A stretch of DNA of 64,000 nucleotides from Deltaproteobacteria bacterium PRO3 (lineage in GTDB: Bacteria > UBA10199 > DSSB01): NCBI GenBank assembly GCA_030263375.1, contig SZOV01000003.1:1-64000 (forward strand). Reading direction: 5' to 3'. Each line of letters opens with the position of its first letter. The first letter of the stretch is position 1. Both the position numbers and the translations under genes were made by a program. A model generated the notes under the pieces. It had not been told where the DNA came from. It was given only the letters and a program-made list of their open reading frames with translations, and did not search any database. This document shows, piece by piece, positions 54,664 to 63,669 of the stretch.

Positions 54664-55926
54664 TTAAGAATTCACACGCCTCAGTTCCGTAACTCCGGAG
54701 GAGATCTTCGCCTCTGAAGTATCCAGCGCCTTGCCGCCCTCTCCCACCCAAGTCTTGGTCCACGATTTACTGAAGATGGCCAAGGCGGCGATGCCCATCA
54801 CCGCCAACAGGCTCCCGCTGAGAAAACCCGGCGTGAAGCTGCCCACATATTCCTTGCCGATGCCCATCGCATTGGGCAGAAATCCGCCGCCGAGGGCGCC
54901 GATCTCGCCGATCAGGCTGCCCGCCACCGCCGTCATGGTGGCGAAACGCAAGGGCACCAGCTGGAAGACCGCGCCGTTGCCCGCGCCCATCGCCGAGAAG
55001 CAGACGATCATGATGGCGACCATCACCCAAGGGTTCGCGGGCAAGAAGGCCGCGGCCACCGTGGAGCCGAGAATGATGACAAAGACGGTGCGCAACATCC
55101 GGATCCCGCCCATATGGTCGGCCATCCAGCCGCCCGCGATGCGCAGGACGCTGGCCGCGACGATGATGGCGGCGCTGTATTTCCCGATGCTCTGTTTGGC
55201 GATGCCGTATTGGTCGTGGAACAGAGTCGGCAAGAAACTGGTCAGGCCGATGTAGCCGCCGAAGGTGACGATGTAGAGCAGGTTGAAGACCCAGGCATCG
55301 CGATCGACGAGGATTTTCAGGTAGTCCTTCAGGTTTTCCCGTTTTTGATCCGGCGGTTCCTTGGCGAAGACGGCCAATAGGATCATCGCAAGCAAAATCG
55401 GAAAAATGGACAGGCCGTAGACCGCCCGCCAGCCGAAGGCCTTGGCCAGAGGGGGAGCGAAGAGCACCGCCAGCACCGCACCGCTGTTGCCGGCGCCGGC
55501 GATACCCATGGCGAGGCCCTTGAACTTGGGCGGATACCAGCCCGAGCCCAGCGAGAGGGCGACGCCGAAGCTGGCCCCCGCCACGCCCAACACGACGCCC
55601 ATGGCCAGCACGGAACCGTAGCTGCCGGTGAAAAAATATCCGATGCCTAGGCCCACGATGATCAGGCCCATCTCGATCTGCGCCGCGGTCTTGCGCCCGA
55701 TGTATTGGGAAAGCAGGCCCATCGGAAAGCGCATCAGGGCGCCGGCCATGACGGGCACGGAGACCATGAAGCCCTTCTGCGCGGGCGAAAGGCCGAACTC
55801 TTCGCTGATAAAAGGAGCCATGGCGCCGTTCAGCACCCACACGGCGAAGCAGAAGTCGAAATACAACAAGGCGGTGAGCAAGGTGCCGGGATGGCCGGAT
55901 TTCCAAAATTCTTTAAACCGTTCCAT
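54664..55926 (-). CDS. narK1: Nitrate/nitrite transporter, NarK1 type
   Basis: This 420-residue MFS protein shows DFCFAVWVLNGAMAPFISEEFGL, MRFPMGLLSQYIGRKTAAQIEM, the first signature GVAGASFGVALSLGSGWYPPKFKGLAMG and the second AMGAGNGAVFQLVPLRF. This divergent NarK1 is usually viewed as a proton-coupled nitrate importer, so the pair may split import and exchange. It starts 34 bases after narI. Confidence 0.93.
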   Translation of the reverse strand: MERFKEFWKSGHPGTLLTALLYFDFCFAVWVLNGAMAPFISEEFGLSPAQKGFMVSVPVMAGALMRFPMGLLSQYIGRKTAAQIEMGLIIVGLGIGYFFTGSYGSVLAMGVVLGVAGASFGVALSLGSGWYPPKFKGLAMGIAGAGNSGAVLAVLFAPPLAKAFGWRAVYGLSIFPILLAMILLAVFAKEPPDQKRENLKDYLKILVDRDAWVFNLLYIVTFGGYIGLTSFLPTLFHDQYGIAKQSIGKYSAAIIVAASVLRIAGGWMADHMGGIRMLRTVFVIILGSTVAAAFLPANPWVMVAIMIVCFSAMGAGNGAVFQLVPLRFATMTAVAGSLIGEIGALGGGFLPNAMGIGKEYVGSFTPGFLSGSLLAVMGIAALAIFSKSWTKTWVGEGGKALDTSEAKISSGVTELRRVNS

Positions 55927-55960
55927 ATCCTCTCTCCATTTCCATCCAAAAATTTGTCCC

Positions 55961-56650
55961 CTAGCCCGCCCGCCGAATCTTCTTCCGGTCGTAGTTCCAA
56001 ACCACGATCTGGTAGGAACGCCACAGGTACGAGACCGGCACGACCAGGAAGTGGATCAGGCGGGTGAAGGGCAAAATGGCGACGATCAAAAAGGCGGTGA
56101 AGACGTGGACCTTGACCAGGGTCGGCATCCCCGCGACGAACTCGACGTTGGGGTTGAGCGTGAAGAGGCCCCGCAGATAAGGCACCAGGGCGGAGGCGTA
56201 CCAGCTCGAGCCCCAGCGGTAGCCGATCGCCACCGCCACGCCCGAGGCGACCTGCACCAGCAGGACCGCCAGCACCAGGACGTCGACCTTCGAGGTCACC
56301 TGGCGGATCCGCGGGTCGCTGATCCGCCGGACGATCAGCAGGACGATGCCGACCAGGGCCAGCAGGCCGAAGGTCAGACCCGTGACCTCGAGGATCAGCA
56401 GCCGGATCGGAACGGAGTTCCAGAGCAGGACCTCGCGCGGGAAGAGCAGCCCAATCAGGTGCCCGAGCAGGACGGCGAGGATGCCGTAGTGCCATGGCAC
56501 CGAGCCCCAGAACAGCTTCTTGCTCTCCAGGAATTCGGAAGAAAGGCTGGTGAACTCGTGGCGCCGGAAGATGTAGCGCCAGACGGAGACGACCACTTCC
56601 AACGCGATCGCGACATAAGGGAAGACGACGAAGAGCAGGTAATTTTTCAT
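55961..56650 (-). CDS. narI: Respiratory nitrate reductase gamma subunit
   Basis: This 229-residue membrane cytochrome b has five helices. Haem ligands H54, H64, H182 and H200 occupy the places of E. coli H56, H66, H187 and H205. It oxidises quinol on the outer side and passes electrons to NarH. The start overlaps the narJ stop (ATGA). Confidence 0.95.
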   Translation of the reverse strand: MKNYLLFVVFPYVAIALEVVVSVWRYIFRRHEFTSLSSEFLESKKLFWGSVPWHYGILAVLLGHLIGLLFPREVLLWNSVPIRLLILEVTGLTFGLLALVGIVLLIVRRISDPRIRQVTSKVDVLVLAVLLVQVASGVAVAIGYRWGSSWYASALVPYLRGLFTLNPNVEFVAGMPTLVKVHVFTAFLIVAILPFTRLIHFLVVPVSYLWRSYQIVVWNYDRKKIRRAG

Positions 56651-57204
56651 GACAGGGCTCCTTCCCGGCGCTCGGGCCCGCAGGCCTCGGCGGGAAAATC
56701 CTTGCGCAGGACGCCTTGCAGCGCCTGCAGGGCCCCGCCGTAGACGTTCCCCTTCTCCTTGAAACCCGGCAGCATCTTCTCGAGGGCGGGCTCCACGAAG
56801 ACGCGGCTCAACTCGCCGGCCAACTCGCTCGCCTGAATCTTGGCGAGAAGCCGCAGCAGGTTGGGGAGGTGGTCGGCCAGCTCGGTCCCGCAGCGGTTCT
56901 CCGCCTTTTCATGCTCGCGGTTGAGATGGACCAGCAGCTCGCCGCGCTTGTAGTCCTCGCCGAATAGGACGTAGCCGACGTCCAGGTAGCAGACCGGGTG
57001 GATCTCGAAGGTGTGGGTGTAGAGCTCCTGGAGCCGCTGTTCGGAGGATTCGCGGACGAAGTCGCGGAGCGGGGCGAGGGCCTCGCCCGCTTCCGGATAG
57101 GCGGCCGCGACCTCGGTCAAGGCCGTCTCGATCTCGGCGCGGTCGCCCGTCCAGGGATAGCTGAGGATGCGGGCGAAGCTTTCATAGGGGTGTCTCTGGG
57201 CCAT
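56647..57204 (-). CDS. narJ: Nitrate reductase assembly chaperone NarJ
   Basis: This 185-residue helical protein of the NarJ/TorD family has ESFARILSYPWTGDRAEI at the start, the conserved YLDVGYVLFGEDYKRGELLVHLN, and DHLPNLLRLLAKI. It binds the NarG N-terminus until cofactor and iron-sulfur insertion is complete. It begins two bases after narH. Confidence 0.92.
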   Translation of the reverse strand: MAQRHPYESFARILSYPWTGDRAEIETALTEVAAAYPEAGEALAPLRDFVRESSEQRLQELYTHTFEIHPVCYLDVGYVLFGEDYKRGELLVHLNREHEKAENRCGTELADHLPNLLRLLAKIQASELAGELSRVFVEPALEKMLPGFKEKGNVYGGALQALQGVLRKDFPAEACGPERREGALS

Positions 57205-57206
57205 GA

Positions 57207-58697
57207 CTATAACCCCCTCCCCACGGCCATCCGGAAGCCGAAGCCGCCGGTGCCCTTCTTCTCGAACTCGGTGTCGAGCATCACGACCGCCTCCTCGCGA
57301 TGGCTGGGCGGGATGACGAAACGCTCCTCAAAATTGGCCAGCGAGGTCAGCCTGTAGATCGCCTCCGCTTCCTCGGGACTGGTGCCCGTCTCCTTGAGGG
57401 CCTTCTGCACGGCCTCGGCCCCGAGGTCGCCGACCGTCTCCTCGCGGCGGTAGAGGCGCACCGCCATCATCTTCTTCAAGACCTCGCGGATCTGGCCCTC
57501 GTTGCCGGCCGTGAAGAGGGAGGCCAGGTATTGGATGGGCAGCCGCGCCTGCTCGATGTCGGTGAAAAGCCCCTCGGTGAGGCTCTCGTAGACCCCCTCC
57601 TCGCTCATCCCCATGATCGGGAGCAGCGGCGGGACATAGAAGAGCATGGGCAGGGTGCGATATTCGGGGTGGAGGGGCAACGCGAGGCCCCATTCCTTCA
57701 CGAAGCGGTAGACCGGCGAGCGCTGGGCGTACTCGATGACCGAATCGTGGATGCCGTTCTTCCGCGCCTCGGCGATCACCTTGGGATCCTTGGGATCGAG
57801 AATAATCTCGCGGGAGAGATCCAGCAGCTTCGACTCGTCGGCCGAGGCGAATTGGTGGATCAGGTCCGCGTCGTAGAGCATCATCCCCAGGTAGCGGATG
57901 CGTCCGACGCAGGAGTGCATGCAGGCGGGCGCCTGCCCCGTCTCGAGGCGCGGGTAGCAGAGGATGCATTTTTCCGACTTGCCCGTGGACCAGTTGTAAT
58001 AGGTCTTCTTGTAGGGGCAGGCGGTGACGCACATGCGCCAGGCGCGGCACTTCTTCTGGTTGATCAAGACCACGCCGTCCTCGCCCCGCTTGTAGATGGC
58101 CCCCGAGGGACAGGCCGCGAGGCAGGCGGGGTTGAGGCAGTGGTTGCAGATCCGCGGCAGGTAGAACATGACCAGCTTCTCGACCTGGAAGAGGGCCTCC
58201 TGTTCGGCCTGCGAAAGGTTCTTGAAGTTGGGGTCTTTGCGCGCGTAATCCGGACTGCCGCTCAGGTCGTCGTCCCAGTTGGGACCGGCCTTGATCTCCA
58301 TGAACTTCCCGGTCAAGAGCGAGACGGGCCGCGCCACCGGCTGGGTATCGCCTTCCGGCGAGTTGAACAGGTCCTCGTAGCGATAGGTCCAGGGCTCGTA
58401 GTAGTCGTCGATGGTCGGCAGGTTGGGGTTGTGGAAGATGTTCTTGAAGGCACGCAGCTTCCCCGCGCCTTTCAGCTCGATGGAGTTCCCCTTCTTGACC
58501 CAGCCGCCCTTGTAGTCCTCTTGGTTTTCCCAGGCGGTGGGATAGCCGGTGCCGGGCTTGGTCTCGACGTTGTTCCACCACATATATTCCGCGCCCTTGC
58601 GGTCCGTCCAAACGTTCTTGCAGGCGATGGAGCAGGTGTGGCAGCCGATGCATTTGTCCAGGTGAAATACGACCGATACTTGTGCGCGAACATCCAT
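57207..58697 (-). CDS. narH: Respiratory nitrate reductase beta subunit
   Basis: This 496-residue protein has four cysteine groups: CIGCHTCSIAC at the start, CNHCLNPACLAAC, CRAWRMCVTAC (the tryptophan in place of the second cysteine marks the [3Fe-4S] cluster) and CILCYPRL...CMHSC. A NarH C-terminal domain follows. It links NarI haems to NarG. The ATG at 58697 lies seven bases after the narG stop; upstream in-frame codons would run into narG. Confidence 0.96.
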   Translation of the reverse strand: MDVRAQVSVVFHLDKCIGCHTCSIACKNVWTDRKGAEYMWWNNVETKPGTGYPTAWENQEDYKGGWVKKGNSIELKGAGKLRAFKNIFHNPNLPTIDDYYEPWTYRYEDLFNSPEGDTQPVARPVSLLTGKFMEIKAGPNWDDDLSGSPDYARKDPNFKNLSQAEQEALFQVEKLVMFYLPRICNHCLNPACLAACPSGAIYKRGEDGVVLINQKKCRAWRMCVTACPYKKTYYNWSTGKSEKCILCYPRLETGQAPACMHSCVGRIRYLGMMLYDADLIHQFASADESKLLDLSREIILDPKDPKVIAEARKNGIHDSVIEYAQRSPVYRFVKEWGLALPLHPEYRTLPMLFYVPPLLPIMGMSEEGVYESLTEGLFTDIEQARLPIQYLASLFTAGNEGQIREVLKKMMAVRLYRREETVGDLGAEAVQKALKETGTSPEEAEAIYRLTSLANFEERFVIPPSHREEAVVMLDTEFEKKGTGGFGFRMAVGRGL

Positions 58698-58704
58698 AAT
58701 AACC

Positions 58705-61700
58705 CTACCAAACCAGGTCTTCGAGCTTGCGGACCATGACATAGGTGTCGCGGTTGCAGCCGGTGGGACCCCAATAATTGAAGTGATAGGTGAACTGGGC
58801 ATAGCCGCCGACCATCAGGTTCGGCTTCAGCCGCACCCGGGTCAGGCTGTTATGACCGCCCGCCCGCTTGTACTCGCGCAGCGGCGAGCGCGGCACCGAG
58901 TAGGTGCGCTCCGGCGAGTGGTAGATGATGCACACGCCCTTCGGGATGCGCGCGCTCACGTTGGCGCGGGTCACCACCACGCCGTGGTCGTTGTGCACCT
59001 CCACGTAATCGTTGTCCTCGAGGCCCAGCTCCTTCGCGTCCTCCTCGCCGATCCAGAAGGGCTCGGTGCCGCGGGACAGGGTGAGCATGCGCAGGGTGTC
59101 GCCGTAGGTGGAGTGGATGTGCCACTTGCCGTGCGGGGTCAGGTAATTCAGGATCTTCGCCTTGCCCTGCTCCAGGCTCTTCTTCAGATCGCCGTAGGCC
59201 TCGGGGCGCGGCGAGGGCTTGTAGACCGGGAGGTTTTCGCCGAAGGCGATGTAGGCCGGGTGGTCCAGGTAGTAGCTGAGCCGGCCGGTGAGGGTGCGCC
59301 AGGGCACCTTCCGCTCGACGTTGTAGGTGTAGGCGGAATAGGCGCGGCCCCCGTCCATCAGTCCGGACCAGATCGGGCTGTTCAAGAGGCGGCGCGGCTG
59401 CGCGACTAGGTCGGAGAACTCGAGCCGCACGTCGCGGCTGTCCTCAGCCAAGTCGGTAAGCTTGAGGCCCACCCGCTCCTGGATGTTCTGGTAGGCGCGG
59501 TAGGCCAACTCGCCGTTGGTCTCGGGGGCAAAGAGCAGGACCAAGTTCGCCGCCTCGACGTCCCGCTCCAGGGAGGGATAGACCTTGCCGCCCCAGGCCT
59601 GGGTGGGATGGGTCTTCAGGACCTCTTCGTAGAGATCCTCCACCGGATACTTGACGCCGTGGGCGCCCAGCCCCGCCCGGACTAGAGGCCCGAGGGAGAT
59701 GAATTTTTGGTAGATCTGCGTGTAGTCGCGCTCGACCACCGCGAACTTATACATGGTCTTGCCGGGAATCGGCTCGCACTCGCCCTTCCCCCAGTCCTTG
59801 ATCTCCTTTTGCGCCAGCTCGTCGGGGCTGTCGTGGCTTAAGGGCTGGGTGACGATATCCTTGATCGGGTCCGGCAGGTGCTTCTTGGCCAACTCGCTCG
59901 TGACCTTGGCGATGCCTTTGAAAATGTCCCAATCGCTGCGCGACTCCCAGACCGGCGGGATCGCCGCGTTGAGCGGGTGGATATAGGAATGCATGTCGGT
60001 CGAGTTGAGGTCGCTCTTCTCGTACCAGGAGGCCGCCGGCAGGACGATGTCGGAGTAGAGCGCCGAGGTGTCCATCCGGAAGTTGAGGTCGACGATGAGG
60101 TCCATCTTCCCGAGCGGGGCGTTCTTGTGCCACTCCACCTCGCGCACCCGCCCCTCGGCGACTTCCTCCGCGATGGCATTGGTATGGGTGCCCAGGTAGT
60201 GCTTGAGGAAGTATTCGTGGCCCTTGGCGCTGGACATGATCGCGTTGCCGCGCCAGATGTACCAGACGCGGGGCCAGCTGGCCTCGTGGTCGATGTCCTC
60301 GATCGCGTGGCGCAGTTTTTTACCCTTCAACTGCTCGAGGACGTAGGCCGAGATCTCCTCGGGGCCCTTCTTCCCGGCCCGCTCGGCGTCGCGACACAGC
60401 TCCAGATTGCTCTTGGTGTACTGCGGGTAGAAGGGCAGCCAGCCGCAGCGCACCGCCTGCACGTTGAAGTCCGCGGTGTGGCCCTGGGTGAAGGTGTTGT
60501 CCGGGCACTTGTGGTATTCCTTGAAATCGCCCTCATAGCGCCACTGGTCGGAATGCAGGTAGTGCCAGGAAGGCCCGTTCTGCAGCCGCGAGGGCCCGTG
60601 CCAGTCCTTGGCGAAGGCGATGGCGGCCCAGGATCCGACCGGGGCCAGCTTTTCCTGGCCGACGTAGTGGTTGAGCCCGCCCCCGTTGACGCCGATGCAG
60701 CCGCAGAGCATCAGGGCGTTGATCCCCGCGCGGTAGATCAGGTTGTTGTGGTACCAGTGGTTGATCCCGGCGCCGATGATGATCGAGCACTTGCCCTGGG
60801 TCTTCGCCGCGGTCTGGGCCCAGCTGCGGGCGAATTGCAGCACCGTATTCTTCCCGATGCCGGTGTACTGTTCCTGCCAGGCGGGCGTGTAGGCGCCGAT
60901 CTCGTCGTAGTTTTTCGGATAGTCCCCTTCCAGGCCCCGCGAGACGCCGTACTGGCCGTTCATCAGGTCGAAGACGGTGGTCACCACGATGGGACCGTTT
61001 TCGCCCTGCAAGATCTTGGCGGGGACGCCGCGGATCGGTGTCTTGTCCTCGCCGAATTCATGGAAGGCGACTTGCGCCACCTGGTCCTGGCGGCCCAGCA
61101 GGCTGAGTAGCGGGTCGTAGGCCGCGTCGTTTTCGCCGTCTTTCGCCTCGAGGTTCCAATCGCCTGGTTTTTTTTGCCAACGGTGCCCAACGCTGCCCTT
61201 GGGCATGAAGGGCTCCGAGGTCTTCTCGTCGAGGACCAGGAATTTCCAGTCGCCAAGCTCGGCGTCGCGGTATTTCGCCAGGCGGTTCGCGCGGAGGAAG
61301 GCGCCCGGCTTGTAATGATCGCCCTCCTTCACCAGCTCGACCAAAAAAGGCAGGTCGCTGAACTTCTTCCCATAGTCGACGAAGTAAGGCGTGCTGCGGT
61401 CTTGGTAGTACTCCTGCAGGATCACGTGGCCGACCGACATCCAGAAGGCCCCGTCCTGACCGGGGTTGACGGGGATCCACTGGTCCGCGTACTTCGAGAC
61501 CTGGCTGAAGTCGGGCGAGAAGACCACCATCTTGCTGCCGTTGTGCCGCGCCTCGGCGGCGAAGTGGCAGTCGGGGGTCCGGGTCATGTTGAGGTTGGCG
61601 CCCATGACGGCCAAGAACTTCGAGTTGTACCAGTCGGCGCTCTCGGCGACGTCGGTCTGCTCGCCGAACATTTCCGGCGAGGCCGGCGGGAGGTCGCAAT

Positions 61701-62310
61701 ACCAGTCGTAGAAGCTCAGGTTCACCCCACCCATCAGCTGGAGGAAGCGCGAGCCGGAGGCGTAGCTCAGCATCGACATCGCGGGGATCGGCGAGAAGCC
61801 GGTGATGCGGTCCGGCCCGTATTTTTTCACGGTGTAGATATTGGCCGCCGCGATGATCTCCTGCGCCTCGTCCCAGGCCAGGCGGCGGAAGCCGCCCTTC
61901 CCCCGCGCCCGCTGGAAGCGCGCCCGCGCCTCGGGGTTCGCCATAATCGATTCCCAGGCCTCGACGGGATCGCTGAACTTCGCCTTGGCCTCCTTCCACA
62001 GGTCGATCAGGGCGCCGCGGATGTAGGGGTACTTGACGCGGATGGGGCTGTATAAATACCAGGAAAAGGAGATCCCGCGCTGGCAGCCGCGCGGCTCGTA
62101 GGCGGGCAGCGACTTCTCGAGCGAGGGGTAGTCCAGGGCCTGCATCTCCCAGGTGACGATGCCTTCCTTGACGTGGATGTTCCAAGAGCAGCCGCCGGTG
62201 CAGTTGACGCCGTGGGTGCTGCGCACCACCTTGTCGTGCTGCCAGCGATTCCGGTAGAACTCCTCCCAGTCGCGGGTCTGCGGCGAAATCAAATCCTTGA
62301 TCCAACTCAT
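58705..62310 (-). CDS. narG: Respiratory nitrate reductase alpha subunit
   Basis: This 1201-residue cytoplasmic molybdoenzyme (no Tat signal) has the FS0 ligands H33, C37, C41 and about C76 ([11 protein letters not shown] and EPRGCQRG). [17 protein letters not shown] carries the molybdenum-ligand aspartate. [41 protein letters not shown] and a MGD-binding C-terminal domain follow. It reduces nitrate to nitrite with bis-MGD. It is collinear with E. coli NarG except for a slightly shorter C-terminus. The start overlaps the narC stop (ATGA). Confidence 0.98.
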   Translation of the reverse strand: MSWIKDLISPQTRDWEEFYRNRWQHDKVVRSTHGVNCTGGCSWNIHVKEGIVTWEMQALDYPSLEKSLPAYEPRGCQRGISFSWYLYSPIRVKYPYIRGALIDLWKEAKAKFSDPVEAWESIMANPEARARFQRARGKGGFRRLAWDEAQEIIAAANIYTVKKYGPDRITGFSPIPAMSMLSYASGSRFLQLMGGVNLSFYDWYCDLPPASPEMFGEQTDVAESADWYNSKFLAVMGANLNMTRTPDCHFAAEARHNGSKMVVFSPDFSQVSKYADQWIPVNPGQDGAFWMSVGHVILQEYYQDRSTPYFVDYGKKFSDLPFLVELVKEGDHYKPGAFLRANRLAKYRDAELGDWKFLVLDEKTSEPFMPKGSVGHRWQKKPGDWNLEAKDGENDAAYDPLLSLLGRQDQVAQVAFHEFGEDKTPIRGVPAKILQGENGPIVVTTVFDLMNGQYGVSRGLEGDYPKNYDEIGAYTPAWQEQYTGIGKNTVLQFARSWAQTAAKTQGKCSIIIGAGINHWYHNNLIYRAGINALMLCGCIGVNGGGLNHYVGQEKLAPVGSWAAIAFAKDWHGPSRLQNGPSWHYLHSDQWRYEGDFKEYHKCPDNTFTQGHTADFNVQAVRCGWLPFYPQYTKSNLELCRDAERAGKKGPEEISAYVLEQLKGKKLRHAIEDIDHEASWPRVWYIWRGNAIMSSAKGHEYFLKHYLGTHTNAIAEEVAEGRVREVEWHKNAPLGKMDLIVDLNFRMDTSALYSDIVLPAASWYEKSDLNSTDMHSYIHPLNAAIPPVWESRSDWDIFKGIAKVTSELAKKHLPDPIKDIVTQPLSHDSPDELAQKEIKDWGKGECEPIPGKTMYKFAVVERDYTQIYQKFISLGPLVRAGLGAHGVKYPVEDLYEEVLKTHPTQAWGGKVYPSLERDVEAANLVLLFAPETNGELAYRAYQNIQERVGLKLTDLAEDSRDVRLEFSDLVAQPRRLLNSPIWSGLMDGGRAYSAYTYNVERKVPWRTLTGRLSYYLDHPAYIAFGENLPVYKPSPRPEAYGDLKKSLEQGKAKILNYLTPHGKWHIHSTYGDTLRMLTLSRGTEPFWIGEEDAKELGLEDNDYVEVHNDHGVVVTRANVSARIPKGVCIIYHSPERTYSVPRSPLREYKRAGGHNSLTRVRLKPNLMVGGYAQFTYHFNYWGPTGCNRDTYVMVRKLEDLVW

Positions 62311-63170
62311 GACAAGCCTCCATGACTGGGTTTCGCGGTCTTTTTCCTGCGTTTTCGCCAGGACAGATCCATGAGGCCCAGGAACAGCACGCAGCCTCCG
62401 ACGCCCAGGAAGACGAATTTTTTCTGAAAGCCGGTGGACTCCTGGCCCTGGCGGTCGGCTTGGTAGAGGAAGGCCTTCAAGGCGAAGGCCTCTTCGCCGG
62501 TCAGGGGCCTCGGCACGTAGATCTCGCGCATGATATTGAAGCCGGTCTTGCGCAAGGCCTTGGAGAGGCCCGCGTCTTCATAGCGCGAATAGACCTGGGT
62601 CAGGTCGAGGGCCAGGCTCCCTCCGCCCAGGGGGCCCAGCGAGCCGACGCTGTGGCAGGAGATGCAGGCGGGCCCGCCGTTGGCCAGGGGACGCGAGCCC
62701 AGGAACAGCTCCTGGCCGAGCTGGATATCCTGCGGGGTCGCGGCCGTGGCGGGCTTGTCGTCGATCGGCTTTTCCACCGGACCTCCCTGCTTAATGAAGG
62801 CCAGCAGCTGCTTCACCTCGTCGGGCGAGAGGTCGTGGTCGGGCATCTTCTTGCGCTTGAATTTCTCGAAGAGCTGGGTCGCGACGGGATCTCCGGCGCT
62901 GATCATGGACTGGGAGGATTGGATCATCTTGATGAGCCAGTCTTCCGGGCGCCGCTCGCCGATCCCCTTCAAATCCGGCCCCACGTCGTCGCCGCCGCCG
63001 ACGGTGTGGCAGCTGCTGCATTTTTTCTCGTAGTATTCGGCGGGATCGAAGGCCGCGCGCAGCGTCGCCGCGTACAGGAGGGTCCCCAGGAATAAGGTCG
63101 CGAAGAGGAGCGAGATCCACCGATTGATCCTCTCGCACCGCAATAACGCTTCTCGATTCGAATCTTTCAC
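62307..63170 (-). CDS. narC: Membrane-anchored dihaem cytochrome c, NarC-like
   Basis: This 287-residue protein has an N-terminal anchor (about 16-36), a first haem site CSSCH at 51-55 with SAGDP...[10 protein letters not shown] supplying a methionine, a second at 169-173 (CISCH), and a C-terminal helix near 255-275. Thermus nar operons also begin with a dihaem narC that is needed for the nitrate reductase. The GTG at 63170 is chosen because GGAGG lies about nine bases upstream; the GTG at 63227 would bury that site. It is first in the operon after the 63241-63252 operator. Confidence 0.85.
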   Translation of the reverse strand: MKDSNREALLRCERINRWISLLFATLFLGTLLYAATLRAAFDPAEYYEKKCSSCHTVGGGDDVGPDLKGIGERRPEDWLIKMIQSSQSMISAGDPVATQLFEKFKRKKMPDHDLSPDEVKQLLAFIKQGGPVEKPIDDKPATAATPQDIQLGQELFLGSRPLANGGPACISCHSVGSLGPLGGGSLALDLTQVYSRYEDAGLSKALRKTGFNIMREIYVPRPLTGEEAFALKAFLYQADRQGQESTGFQKKFVFLGVGGCVLFLGLMDLSWRKRRKKTAKPSHGGLS

Positions 63171-63222
63171 GTTTCGTTTCCTCCGGGAAAATCTAAGGCT
63201 TTTCCCGATTTTCAAAAATGCG

Positions 63223-63252
63223 CCCACTCATGCCCCGACATGACGGGGATCA
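63223..63252 (-). promoter_or_regulatory. FNR/DNR-type promoter of the nar-act operon
   Basis: Core TGATCCCCGTCA on the - strand (63252-63241), one mismatch from TGAT-N4-ATCA. After 15 bases comes GGGCGCATTTTTG, matching the GGGG(T)CATT element of the sister promoters. The core centre is 76 bases before the narC start and overlaps the 3' end of the 63585 gene. Confidence 0.65.
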
Positions 63253-63585
63253 TCCGATAAGGCCCTTGAACAGGGCTTCCAAACGGCTTTTGGAGATAAA
63301 AACGACCTCGCAATCCTCGGCCGCCACGCCGGTGCAACAAAAAGGCGAGCCGGAAAACACATGGGAAATGCCGAAGATCTTGCCTTGGGGGGCGGACCAG
63401 GATTCGGCGGCGCAGATCTCGCCGGCGCTGGACAGCTCCACCCGGCCGCTGCGGACTAAAAAAACGCCATAGGGCAGATGCCCTTCGTAAAAAAGCACCT
63501 GGCCGCGGTGAAAATTAAGCTGCTGGCCCTGCGCGAGGGCCTGATTCCATTGGGATTCGCTGAGCGAGGAAAAGTCCTTCTCCAT
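63250..63585 (-). CDS. Stand-alone cyclic-nucleotide-binding-like domain protein
   Basis: This 111-residue protein is a single cupin-like effector domain (FHRGQVLFYEGHLPYGVFLVRSGRVELSS, then GKIFGISHVFSGSPFCCTGVAAEDCEVVFISKSRLEALF). It has no helix-turn-helix. Four of its five cysteines (FCCTG, EDCE, EICA) could bind a redox ligand, since the PRAARS-type nucleotide signature is missing. It may modify the neighbouring Crp/Fnr protein. A near-perfect regulon operator precedes it, with a weak ribosome site. Confidence 0.75.
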   Translation of the reverse strand: MEKDFSSLSESQWNQALAQGQQLNFHRGQVLFYEGHLPYGVFLVRSGRVELSSAGEICAAESWSAPQGKIFGISHVFSGSPFCCTGVAAEDCEVVFISKSRLEALFKGLIG

Positions 63586-63620
63586 TGCGGAGAAGATAAA
63601 GGAAGGCGTTCAAGGCCCCA

Positions 63621-63658
63621 ATGACCCCGGACAGAGGGGGACCTGATCTAGATCAGGT
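63621..63658 (-). promoter_or_regulatory. FNR/DNR-type promoter of the 63585 gene
   Basis: ACCTGATCTAGATCAGGT at 63641-63658 is a perfect 18-base palindrome. Fifteen bases beyond the TGATCTAGATCA core on the - strand comes GGGGTCATTGGGG. It lies between the Crp/Fnr stop and the next gene, so the lone domain gene has its own regulated promoter. Confidence 0.8.
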
Positions 63659-63669
63659 GGGAGAAAATT

